Positions 1 to 5,163 of a DNA stretch of 8,546 bases are shown here, one piece after another (position 1 is the stretch's first letter; each line of letters starts with the position of its first letter). Position numbers and translations under genes: made by a program. Where the stretch lies: positions 1 through 8,546 of the forward strand of contig PXSD01000050.1 in assembly GCA_003023165.1 (NCBI GenBank), given 5' to 3'. Origin of the DNA: Halobacteriales archaeon QS_9_67_15. GTDB taxonomy: Archaea; Halobacteriota; Halobacteria; Halobacteriales; Haloarculaceae. The notes under the pieces are model-generated. The model was not told the DNA's origin, made no database searches, and saw only the letters and a list, made by a program, of their open reading frames with translations.

Positions 1-435
1 CGCGCCCTGCTGGACCACGCCGACCGACTGGAACGCACCGACCCCGTCTCCAAGGACACCTTCTTCCACCTCTCCGGCGAGAGCGCCCAGCGACCGGAAG
101 TCCTCCGCCACCGCAAGCGCCTCGACCGCCTCGACCCGCGCGGCGACTCGGTCCTCCTGACCGAGGGCAACGACGCCGACCGGTTCGACGAGTGCTGGAA
201 CGTCCAGCCGCCCTTTGGCCCGTTCCCGACGGAACTCGCCGACGGCTATCCGCTCACCGCACAGGTCCCCGAACGGCTCGACTCGCCCGCCTACGAGGCG
301 GCCGCCGCGGGCGTCCGGCGGCTCGTCGAGGCCCACCCCGACACCGCGTTCACGCTCGCCCACGACGGCTGGCCGGCGAGTGCGCTCGCCGCCGTGCCCG
401 AGCGCGTCGACCTGTGGGACCTGGACGAGGAGTAG
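1..435 (+). CDS. tgtA: C-terminal part of tRNA-guanine(15) transglycosylase-like protein (5' end outside window)
   Basis: The frame is open from base 1 to a TAG at 433-435 and gives 144 residues without the start. Early in the fragment is FFHLSGESAQRPEVLRH, which resembles the FFY-x-G/S-x-ES-x-RPEV segment after the catalytic barrel of archaeal TGT-family enzymes. Later PPFGPFPTEL and YPLTAQVPERL match the 'PPFGPFP-x-EL-x-x-YPL' stretch of the first C-terminal domain. The family enzyme replaces guanine-15 of tRNA with preQ0, the first step of archaeosine formation in the cytoplasm. The protein ends at VDLWDLDEE with no PUA domain, as I recall for haloarchaeal TgtA. The related archaeosine synthase ArcS shares this architecture and is the main alternative, because the catalytic part is not in view. 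A stem-loop follows 29 bases after the stop. Confidence 0.7.
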   Translation, partial: RALLDHADRLERTDPVSKDTFFHLSGESAQRPEVLRHRKRLDRLDPRGDSVLLTEGNDADRFDECWNVQPPFGPFPTELADGYPLTAQVPERLDSPAYEAAAAGVRRLVEAHPDTAFTLAHDGWPASALAAVPERVDLWDLDEE

Positions 436-794
436 ACGGTCGAAACACGAAATCGGCGCGCGCTGTCGCGAGGTTCATCTCGCGACGGAACCCGTGCGAG
501 GGACGAATGAAGGAGCGGAGCGACTGAGTGAGTCGGCTGGGGAGGCGTGTGGTGTGGTGCTGTATAGTCGGTTCCTGGTGGACTGAAAGGGCGAGACCCG
601 GTCGCGGTGAGCGGAGCGAACGGAGCCGTCCGAGTCGGCACTATTCGAGTGACCGCAGGGAACGAGAATATCCGGCTCAGCGGCCGCGGGCGGGTCGAGG
701 GCTCTCGTCGGTTGCTGGCTGTGCCAGCGGAGAAAACTCCTATCGGGCGAGTCGCGGGCGTTCGGGGGCCAGCGGTGCCTGCCCCGTGAGCGAC
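436..794. other. Gene-poor spacer between converging tgtA-like and DCC-family genes
   Basis: About 360 bases with no convincing gene. Frames that stay open here translate to Arg/Ser/Pro-rich low-complexity protein, as expected of GC-rich non-coding DNA. Visible structure: the stem-loop at 465-486; the purine-rich words GAGCGGAGCGA near 513-523 and 609-619, each followed by loose GAGTGAG- or GAACGGAG-like sequence; and a weak 5-bp stem (CGGGG 763-767 with CCCCG 782-786) just past the end of the minus-strand DCC gene, which could act as its 3' end. No promoter can be assigned with confidence. Confidence 0.5.
465..486. terminator. Stem-loop downstream of the tgtA-like gene
   Basis: Arms GTCGCGAG (465-472) and CTCGCGAC (479-486) pair perfectly over 8 bp around a 6-base loop, 29 bases after the TAG of the upstream gene. 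There is no T-run after it, so intrinsic termination is uncertain. It could instead be an mRNA 3'-end stabilising or processing structure. Confidence 0.4.
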
Positions 795-1241
795 TCAATC
801 GTCCGACTCTGTCCCCATCGCGTCCATCTCGACGAACCGGTCGCGGATCTCCGGCGTCGGGACCATACACTGGGCTTTCTTCCCGAAGACCGCGTACCGA
901 TGGCTCGCGACCGTGTCGTAGACGGCGTCCCGGAGCGGACGCGGGAGCACGCGGAACACGCCCGCGAGCGACCACGGGAACTCGAGCGCGCTCGCGACGC
1001 GCAGGGCGGCCTCCGACTTCGTGTAGTAGTCGTCGCCGTCCACGAGGACGAACGTGTCGAAGTCGTAGCCGTGGAACCCCACGTCCTCCAGCAATCGCTC
1101 CGCCGCCTCGGACTGGAGCGGTGCGAAGCGGAACCGACCCGCCGGGTCGTGGTCGATCACGAACTGGATCGACCCGTTACAGAGGTTGCAGACGCCGTCG
1201 AACAGGAGGATCGGCTTGTCGCGCGGGATCGACTCGACCAT
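795..1241 (-). CDS. DCC family (DUF393) thiol-disulfide oxidoreductase
   Basis: The 148-residue protein starts with MVESIPRDKPILLFDGVCNLCNG. The motif DGVCNLC carries the C18-x-x-C21 pair and the preceding Asp that define the DCC family (DUF393). Further family marks are FAPLQSEAAERLL (39-51), the hydrophobic strand FVLVDGDDYYTKSEAAL (64-80), and a C-terminal RYAVFGKKAQC (115-125), where family members have Y-x-x-FG plus a third Cys. Length is typical. These small proteins have a thioredoxin-like fold and are thought to act as thiol-disulfide exchange enzymes; physiological substrates are generally unknown. There is no signal peptide, so it is probably cytoplasmic. A TATA-like TTCAAGTA on the minus strand, centred about 27 bases before the ATG, supports this start and a leaderless transcript. 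It stands alone. Confidence 0.93.
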   Translation of the reverse strand: MVESIPRDKPILLFDGVCNLCNGSIQFVIDHDPAGRFRFAPLQSEAAERLLEDVGFHGYDFDTFVLVDGDDYYTKSEAALRVASALEFPWSLAGVFRVLPRPLRDAVYDTVASHRYAVFGKKAQCMVPTPEIRDRFVEMDAMGTESDD

Positions 1242-1617
1242 CGGGCGGAGCTACGCACGCCAGCTACTTGAAGGACGCTTTACTTTTGAGCAGGCGCAAG
1301 GCCCCTTCCTCAGCGAGCGAGCGAAGGGAGCGAGCAGGGAGGGGATACGCGCTGTAAGCTTGATGCCACAACCGCTCATATCGGAGCGCATGACGGGCGC
1401 GACACCACGGCCTGCATTCAAACGCGAAAACAAGCGTGTGCAGTCTCCGTCTCGTCGCAACTGGCCCGTCGAACCGATAGGCACGGGACGGGCCGAATCC
1501 AACGCCTGCGGAGACTGGGACCGCTGTGGAGAGTCCTCGAATGAGCGGAGTAGGGCGGGGTAGTTCACTGTCTAACGCCTCGCTCACCTGTTCACTACCG
1601 TCAGCGGCGGGCCAGCG
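1242..1617. other. Gene-poor spacer between divergent DCC and SRPBCC genes
   Basis: About 375 bases lie between two divergent promoters with no gene I can support. The purine-rich 1311-1343 contains repeated GCGAGC/GAAGGG words flanked by CCCCTTCC (1301-1308) and GGGAGGGG, which could fold. GAGCGGAG recurs at 1543-1550. Frames open in this region lack haloarchaeal amino-acid bias (Arg/Ser-rich, not Asp/Glu-rich). A small RNA cannot be excluded, but there is no tRNA-like fold or T-loop consensus. Confidence 0.45.
1265..1272 (-). promoter_or_regulatory. Probable TATA box for the DCC-family gene
   Basis: On the minus strand this reads TTCAAGTA, centred about 27 bases before the ATG at 1241. That predicts a leaderless transcript, as for other genes here. 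An alternative A/T-rich element, AAAAGTAAA on the minus strand (about 1279-1287), would give a leader of around 15 bases. Confidence 0.45.
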
Positions 1618-1624
1618 TTTATAT
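1618..1624 (+). promoter_or_regulatory. TATA box for the SRPBCC gene
   Basis: TTTATAT is centred about 28 bases before the ATG at 1649. The expected transcription start falls at or a base or two before the ATG, giving a leaderless mRNA. It sets the start codon choice for the following gene. Confidence 0.75.
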
Positions 1625-1648
1625 CGCGGGGCCGAGACGGACCGGTCG

Positions 1649-2059
1649 ATGCGCGAAGTCACGGTCGACCGGTTCGTCGGGGCGATGCCGCCCGAGGTCG
1701 AGCGCGCGCTCGAACCGGCCGTCGTCGTCGAGTACGAGGGGAGTTTCGAGGTGCTCGAGGTCGAGGCCGGCGACGGCGCGACGTTCGTGACCGCAGGCGC
1801 CCGCGGCGTCGGCGTCTCGCTCCGGTTCGAGTCCCGCGAGAACGGACTGCGCTACGAACAGGTCGGCGACGCCGGCCCCTTCGACGAGATGTGGACCGAA
1901 CTCTCCTGGGCCAACGAGAACGAGGGGACGCGCGTCACGGCGCGCTCGGGCGTCAGTCTCGGGCTCCCCCTCCGGTCGGTCACGGACCGCGTCGCCGCGT
2001 GGAAACGCCGCGGCGAACTCGACCGCGCGCTCGACCGACTCGCGGCGGACCTCGAATGA
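1649..2059 (+). CDS. SRPBCC family (START-like/polyketide-cyclase fold) protein
   Basis: 136 residues beginning MREVTVDRFVGAMPPEVERAL. The order is a first strand with R/V alternation, then a short helix (P14-L21) where SRPBCC proteins place 'x-P-x-x-V-x-x-x-L', then strands EYEGSFEVLEVE (28-39), ATFVTAG, VSLRFESRENGLRYEQVG (57-73), MWTELSWANENEGTRVTARSGVSL (81-104), and a long C-terminal helix VTDRVAAWKRRGELDRALDRLAADLE (111-136). This helix-grip layout and length fit the SRPBCC superfamily, which binds small hydrophobic ligands. The ligand and role here are unknown. No signal peptide or membrane segment is seen. The frame is open back to 1526, but the TATA box at 1618-1624 makes the ATG at 1649 the start. 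Confidence 0.82.
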   Translation: MREVTVDRFVGAMPPEVERALEPAVVVEYEGSFEVLEVEAGDGATFVTAGARGVGVSLRFESRENGLRYEQVGDAGPFDEMWTELSWANENEGTRVTARSGVSLGLPLRSVTDRVAAWKRRGELDRALDRLAADLE

Positions 2060-2118
2060 CGACACTCCACGTCGGGAACCGACGCCGACCGTGCGCACCG
2101 CTCGCACGACCGGGACGC

Positions 2119-2126
2119 TATTTTTA
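2119..2126 (+). promoter_or_regulatory. Probable TATA box for the zinc-finger gene
   Basis: The A/T run TATTTTTA is centred about 32 bases before the ATG at 2155. The spacing predicts a very short leader (a few bases). It lies in the 95-base gap after the SRPBCC gene, so the zinc-finger gene probably has its own transcript. Confidence 0.6.
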
Positions 2127-2154
2127 CGTGTTCCCGACGCACGTGTACTCACGC

Positions 2155-2379
2155 ATGAGTATGCTGAACACGGTCAAGGAGATGTTCGAGGCTTCGACCC
2201 AGAACCCCAATCGGGGCGACGACGTGCGGTCGGAGTCGGAGGGCGCTTACTGGTGTCACGACTGCGGCGAGCGCGTCCTCGACGTCGACATCGAGGGGGA
2301 CGCTCCGCCCCAGTGTTCGTCCTGCGGCGACGAGATGGAGTTCGAGCGCTCGGCGGGGTCGACCGGCTGCGCGTGCTGA
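2155..2379 (+). CDS. Small zinc-finger protein with Cys-rich C-terminal tail
   Basis: 74 residues. After an N-terminal helix-like MSMLNTVKEMFEAST comes an acidic linker, then the pairs YWCHDCGERV (C34, C37) and QCSSCGDEME (C54, C57), a classic four-Cys zinc ribbon spaced by 16 residues. The protein ends GCAC, adding C72 and C74. This fits the many small haloarchaeal CxxC zinc-finger proteins, several of which are annotated as rubrerythrin-like or zinc-ribbon domain proteins. Their partners are mostly unknown, and nucleic-acid or protein binding is inference only. The ATG at 2155 is chosen from the TATA-like box 32 bases upstream. The next Met (residue 3) is a possible start. There is no sign of co-transcription with neighbours. 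Confidence 0.82.
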   Translation: MSMLNTVKEMFEASTQNPNRGDDVRSESEGAYWCHDCGERVLDVDIEGDAPPQCSSCGDEMEFERSAGSTGCAC

Positions 2380-2486
2380 CCGGCACTGCGGAGGCGGTTT
2401 CGCCGAACGGCACCCGGAGTCGCGTGCCGAAATCGGGCTGCAGACGCCCACAGTCGCGCCGCTACCGACCGCACTACGCTGACAGC

Positions 2487-2492
2487 TTTAAG
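2487..2492 (+). promoter_or_regulatory. TATA box for the orphan/Get3-like operon
   Basis: TTTAAG within GCTTTAAGTC is centred about 28 bases before the ATG at 2518, predicting a leaderless operon transcript. It decides against the in-frame GTG at 2503, which would lie upstream of the expected transcription start. Confidence 0.65.
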
Positions 2493-2517
2493 TCAACCGG
2501 GAGTGTATGAAATAACC

Positions 2518-2829
2518 ATGACCGACGACCGGCCGCTACACAGACGGATCGAGTCGTTCCGCGAGTGGGCGCACGAGTGGTTCCACGGGCTCTACCACGG
2601 GATGATCGAACATCCGTCGTTCGAGAAGATCGAGAAGGAGGCCGAAGACGTAGAGGACGAGTTCTTCTTCGCCTGTTTCGCCGACGCGTTCGGCATCCCG
2701 AGCCCGGTGTCGTACTACACGGTCGAGCTCCTGCCCTACCTGACCGACGAGTTCGAGCAGTGGGAGCGACGGATGTGGGACCGCGAGTCGCTGCTCGAGC
2801 GCAAGGGACAGCAGTACCACTTCCATTGA
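2518..2829 (+). CDS. Conserved-looking 103-residue protein of unknown function, coupled to the Get3/ArsA-like ATPase
   Basis: No family recognised. The protein is 103 residues, has no signal peptide and looks mainly helical. An aromatic and His-rich N-terminal part (ESFREWAHEWFHGLYHGMIEH, split around 12-32) is followed by an acidic helix EKIEKEAEDVEDEFFFACFADAFG (36-59), a break at IPSPVSYY (60-67), then LLPYLTDEFEQWERRMW (71-87) and the end QQYHFH. Amphipathic aromatic faces suggest a soluble protein-binding module rather than an enzyme. Its TGA overlaps the ATG of the next gene by one base (TGATG), so translation is probably coupled and a functional link to the ATPase is likely. An in-frame GTG at 2503 would add five residues, but the TATA box at 2487 favours the ATG at 2518. 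Confidence 0.85.
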   Translation: MTDDRPLHRRIESFREWAHEWFHGLYHGMIEHPSFEKIEKEAEDVEDEFFFACFADAFGIPSPVSYYTVELLPYLTDEFEQWERRMWDRESLLERKGQQYHFH

Positions 2830-3836
2830 TGCCACGATTCGTCTTCTTCGGCGGCAAGGGCGGGGTCGGCAAGACCACCGTCTCCTCCGCCTACGGACTG
2901 AAGTGTGCGAACGCCGACCTGAAGACGCTGGTCGTCTCGACGGACCCGGCCCACAGCACCTCCGACTTGTTCGACCAGCAGTTCAGCGACGACCCCGCAC
3001 GGGTCGAGGGCCGCGAGAACCTCTGGGCGATGGAGATCGACCCCGAGGAGGAGGTCCAGGAACACATGATGGAGATCAAACGGCGGATGGGCGACCAGGT
3101 GAGCCCGGCCCTGGTCAACGAGATCGACCGCCAGATCGAGCTGGCCCACCAGACGCCCGGGGCGTACGAGTCGGCGCTGTTCGACCGGTTCATCGAGGTG
3201 ATGCGCCGCGCGTCGCCGGGCGTGGCCGCGGAAGACGAGGACGAGGACGACCACGAGGCGTTCGACCGCGTCGTGTTCGACACCTCGCCGACCGGCGGCA
3301 CGCTCCGGCTCCTGTCGCTGCCGGAGTTCCTCGACCAGTGGATCGACCGACTGATCGACAAGCGTTCGAAGAGCCTCGACCTCTTCGAGAAGGCGGCCGT
3401 CGGGAAGCAGGAAGCCCGGAAGAAACTGAAGTCCGACCCCATCATCGCACACCTCCAGCAGCGCAAGGAGAAGTTCGAGTTCGCGGCGAAGACGCTCCGC
3501 GAGAACGCCGCCTTCTACCTCGTGTTGAACCCCGACGAGCTGTCGATCCGCGAGACCGAACGGTCGATCGACCAGCTCACGGAGTACGGACTGGCGGTCA
3601 ACGGCCTCGTCTTGAACAAGGTGACGCCCGCGCCCGACGACGAGGAGACGGGACGCGGCGCGACCTACCTGCGCGACCGGGTCGCCACCGAACGCGAACG
3701 CATCGAGACCGTTCGAGGGCTCGGTCGTCCGCTCGTCGCGCGCATCGAGAGCCGCGTCGAAGAGGTCAAAGGCGACCTCCTCTCGGACGTCGCCGACGAA
3801 CTCGACATCGACGTTCGCCCGGAGGCGGCCGCCTGA
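2829..3836 (+). CDS. Get3/ArsA family ATPase (TRC40-like)
   Basis: 335 residues. The deviant Walker A GGKGGVGKTT (8-17) with its signature first Lys, the switch I segment DPAHSTSD (39-46), switch II DTSPTGGTLRLLSLP (151-165) and the nucleotide-base loop with LNPDE (233-237) and NKV (263-265) define the single-domain ArsA/Get3 family. Family members are dimeric cytoplasmic ATPases. In eukaryotes Get3 delivers tail-anchored membrane proteins; fused ArsA drives arsenite export. No arsenic genes are nearby, so a Get3-like chaperone role is preferred. A helical, Met-containing region (79-130) lies where the client-binding subdomain is expected. The only Cys is C26, so the CxxC zinc site of eukaryotic Get3 is absent. 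An acidic insert EDEDEDDHE (135-143) precedes switch II. It is translated immediately after the 103-residue partner and followed by a stem-loop. Confidence 0.92.
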   Translation: MPRFVFFGGKGGVGKTTVSSAYGLKCANADLKTLVVSTDPAHSTSDLFDQQFSDDPARVEGRENLWAMEIDPEEEVQEHMMEIKRRMGDQVSPALVNEIDRQIELAHQTPGAYESALFDRFIEVMRRASPGVAAEDEDEDDHEAFDRVVFDTSPTGGTLRLLSLPEFLDQWIDRLIDKRSKSLDLFEKAAVGKQEARKKLKSDPIIAHLQQRKEKFEFAAKTLRENAAFYLVLNPDELSIRETERSIDQLTEYGLAVNGLVLNKVTPAPDDEETGRGATYLRDRVATERERIETVRGLGRPLVARIESRVEEVKGDLLSDVADELDIDVRPEAAA

Positions 3837-3864
3837 GCGACCGACGCCGCCAGACCGCTCTCAC

Positions 3865-3903
3865 GGCGGCGAACCGGCTCCCTGCAGCGGTCGGTTCGCC
3901 GTC
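3865..3903 (+). terminator. Stem-loop after the Get3-like gene
   Basis: The core arms GGCGAACCG (3868-3876) and CGGTTCGCC (3892-3900) pair perfectly. The stem extends by C3867-G3901, a G-T pair and G3865-C3903, around a 15-base loop. It begins 28 bases past the TGA of the ATPase. No T-run follows, so it is a terminator-like or mRNA 3'-stabilising structure by position only. Confidence 0.45.
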
Positions 3904-3938
3904 CGCGTACTCGCCCGGGCTTCGACAGCACCCTCGTC

Positions 3939-4064
3939 TCAGACTAGAAAGAGCGCGCGGACCGGCAGCGTCACCAACACGAGCATCGCCGCGAACACGG
4001 GCAGCCGCTGTCGGATCGTGAACTCCTCCTCGGTGGTGTCCGCCGTGCTCGTGTCCGTGTGAAA
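3939..4064 (-). pseudogene. Start-less reading frame for a small membrane peptide
   Basis: On the minus strand a frame runs from just after an in-frame TAG (4065-4067) to a TGA at 3939-3941, giving about 41 residues. A polar, Thr/Asp/Glu-rich start with TTEEEFTIRQRLPVF is followed by one hydrophobic segment, AAMLVLVTLPVRALFLV. This is the layout of small haloarchaeal single-span membrane proteins, and the amino-acid bias is right for coding. However, no ATG lies at the amino end. The only ATG is in the middle of the hydrophobic part (3984-3986), and the only in-frame GTG before it (3996-3998) opens at VFAAML. ACG at 4056-4058 sits where an ATG would give a protein beginning with Asp-Thr-Ser-Thr. 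It is either a decayed gene, a gene with a non-standard start, or chance. It converges on the Get3-like operon. Confidence 0.4.
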
Positions 4065-4115
4065 CTATTGCACGGATCGATGGTAAGTACTGGTTGACTT
4101 CCCGGCTGGGCCCGC

Positions 4116-4138
4116 TTCGGAAACCTGTGGTTTCCGAA
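4116..4138. repeat. Perfect 10-bp-arm inverted repeat
   Basis: TTCGGAAACC (4116-4125) and GGTTTCCGAA (4129-4138) are exact reverse complements separated by TGT. The element lies upstream of both the minus-strand membrane-peptide frame (52 bases away) and the plus-strand lipoprotein gene (about 65 bases before its TATA box). Symmetry and position suit an operator for a dimeric regulator. A hairpin, or a remnant of a mobile element, is possible. Confidence 0.6.
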
Positions 4139-4203
4139 TGACGCGGACGGAGTACCGGACGACGGGCACGCGGGCGTGGTGTCGAGCCGCACAACCGGCG
4201 GAG

Positions 4204-4211
4204 CTATTTTT
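4204..4211 (+). promoter_or_regulatory. TATA box for the disrupted lipoprotein gene
   Basis: The A/T run CTATTTTT is centred about 28 bases before the ATG at 4236, predicting a leaderless transcript. The promoter therefore looks intact even though the gene is interrupted. Confidence 0.65.
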
Positions 4212-4235
4212 GTCGCCCCCGCGGAACGCTCGGCT

Positions 4236-4957
4236 ATGCCACGTGTGTCTCTAGTCGCGGTCGTCACCGTGTTGGTCGTCGTAGCGGGGTGCAACGGCGG
4301 TCCCGGCGACCGGACGCCCCAGTCGATCGAGGCCGAGGCGTCTCATACGGATTATTGTAGATTATTTCGGGATAGCGCCGACCCCGGGGTCGGCGCGTAC
4401 CGGTAAATCGATACAATAATCCGTATCAGGGGACAGTAGCCGAGACGGCGCTGTCCGAGACGGGGTTCACCGAGTCGAGCGTCGAGCGAGTCGCGGTCAA
4501 CCGCTCGGGGACTCTCCAGATCTCCGGGGACGTGCAGATGAACCTCGGCTATCGAGCGAACGCCACGGGGTGGCGCGCGGTCTACGAGTCGTCTGACGGA
4601 CGGAGCGCGTTCGGGCTCTACACGGTGCCACAGGCGAAACCCGACAACGTTGCTGCGACCATCGACCCGCTCGGCGACCGGTCGCTCGGGTCGATCGTCG
4701 GCGGCGCACAGGACACCTATAGCGACACGAGCGGCCTCGAGCGCGTCCAGAACCGGACTGCGACTGTCCTCGACAGCGAGCGGACAGTCCAGCAGTACGC
4801 GGGGTCCGCGACCGACGATGACGAGTCGACAGACGTGACCGTCTACGTCGCGACCGTCGACCACGACGGCGATGTCGTTCGGGCCGTCGCCGTCGTCCCC
4901 GCGGACGCCGACGACTGGAGCGCCGTCCGACCACTCTTCGGAGGCGTCCAGCACTGA
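4236..4957 (+). pseudogene. DUF6517-type haloarchaeal lipoprotein, interrupted by a MITE-like element
   Basis: The 5' part encodes a lipoprotein signal: MPRVSL, then a hydrophobic stretch VAVVTVLVVVAGC with C19 as the lipobox Cys. It continues GDRTPQSIEAEAS (24-36), then enters an insertion and stops at TAA 4404-4406. After the insertion, in another frame, the protein resumes at codon 4427 (QGTVAETALSETGF) and runs to the TGA at 4955-4957. Without bases 4344-4426 there is one uninterrupted 212-residue frame. The mature part (ETGF near its start, FGLYTVPQAKPDNVAATIDPLG, STDVTVYVATVDHDGDVVRAVAVV and a final LFGGVQH) matches the layout I recall for DUF6517 proteins: secreted, lipid-anchored, of unknown function. 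A 3' product could start at the ATG at 4532, but it would lack export and anchoring signals. The family name is from memory; the disruption itself is seen directly. Confidence 0.85.
4344..4426. mobile_element. MITE-like 82-bp palindromic element inside the lipoprotein gene
   Basis: The outer ends are perfect 15-bp terminal inverted repeats: ATACGGATTATTGTA (4345-4359) and TACAATAATCCGTAT (4412-4426). The centre is a perfect GC-rich palindrome with arms GCGCCGACCCC (4375-4385) and GGGGTCGGCGC (4386-4396). Between them the two sides are only loosely complementary. The element is AT-rich at its ends in a GC-rich host and is too short to encode anything, as expected of a miniature element moved in trans. 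The total gain, 83 bp, is 82 bp plus one C present on both sides (4344 and 4427), so any target duplication is one base or is not recognisable. No transposase for it is in the window. The family is unknown. Confidence 0.82.
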
Positions 4958-4963
4958 CCGCCG

Positions 4964-4979
4964 GCTCCGTTCCCGGAGC
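4964..4979 (+). terminator. Stem-loop after the disrupted lipoprotein gene
   Basis: GCTCCG (4964-4969) and CGGAGC (4974-4979) form a perfect 6-bp stem with a TTCC loop, six bases after the stop at 4955-4957. No T-run follows. It is terminator-like by position. Confidence 0.4.
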
Positions 4980-5080
4980 AGAGAGCAAGACTAGGGGCCT
5001 CCAAACGACGCGGACGGTTGTGTCCGACCGATACACGATCGCTTCAACCCGCTGAGATCCAACTCCACCAGTGGGCCACC

Positions 5081-5113
5081 GTGTGGTCACACAGTACTAT
5101 ATTTCATATGAAA
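5081..5113. promoter_or_regulatory. Palindromes upstream of cstA: candidate operator sites
   Basis: Two symmetric elements lie close together. GTGTG-GT-CACAC is at 5081-5092, and a perfect 12-bp palindrome TTTCATATGAAA is at 5102-5113, about 25 bases before the TATA box. Their position just upstream of the core promoter fits an activator or repressor site for a carbon-responsive transporter. The regulator is unknown and is not encoded in the window. Confidence 0.4.
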
Positions 5114-5136
5114 ATTCGTGCGGATTAGCTGTAATC

Positions 5137-5144
5137 TTTAAGTA
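5137..5144 (+). promoter_or_regulatory. TATA box for cstA
   Basis: TTTAAGTA is centred about 24 bases before the ATG at 5164. The expected transcription start coincides with this ATG, so a leaderless mRNA starting at 5164 is likely. If transcription starts slightly later, the ATG at 5179 could be used instead. Confidence 0.6.
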
Positions 5145-5163
5145 TCCTTTGGGTTATCACCTA

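Larger units (their letters stand above)
3837..4203. other. Irregular intergenic region between the Get3-like operon and the lipoprotein gene
   Basis: This spacer of about 370 bases holds the terminator-like stem-loop (3865-3903), the start-less membrane-peptide frame (3939-4064, minus) and the perfect inverted repeat (4116-4138). From 4060 to 4140 the base composition is noticeably less GC-rich than the neighbours (for example GAAACTATTG at 4061-4070), as in a regulatory region. No further gene is supported. Confidence 0.5.

Noticed and set aside
528..1271. Long plus-strand open frame across the DCC-family gene (about 247 codons)
   Set aside because: It is the antisense shadow of the minus-strand DUF393 gene. 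Its product is Arg-rich and has no recognisable domain, while the minus-strand frame has the CxxC motif and family signature.
1242..1648. Possible tRNA or other structured RNA gene
   Set aside because: There is no T-loop GTTCGAATC-type consensus, no cloverleaf pairing and no CCA context. Only weak local stems are seen.
2736..3466. Long minus-strand open frames opposite the Get3-like gene
   Set aside because: They are GC-driven shadows. The plus strand encodes all ATPase motifs in order.
2829..3836. Arsenite-export ATPase (arsA) of an ars operon
   Set aside because: The protein has a single ATPase domain, lacks metal-site cysteines (only C26 is present), and no arsB, arsD, arsR or arsC lies nearby. 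A Get3-like role fits better.
4346..4425. Insertion with a TA target duplication (Tc1/IS630-like reading of the ends)
   Set aside because: Removing one TA plus the interior would take out 78 bases, which does not restore the lipoprotein frame and leaves an in-frame stop. Only a loss of 2 modulo 3, such as 83, does.
5071..5163. N-terminal extension of CstA from a GTG at 5071
   Set aside because: The extension runs through the palindromes and the TATA box and does not resemble the family's N-terminus. The ATG at 5164 fits the promoter.
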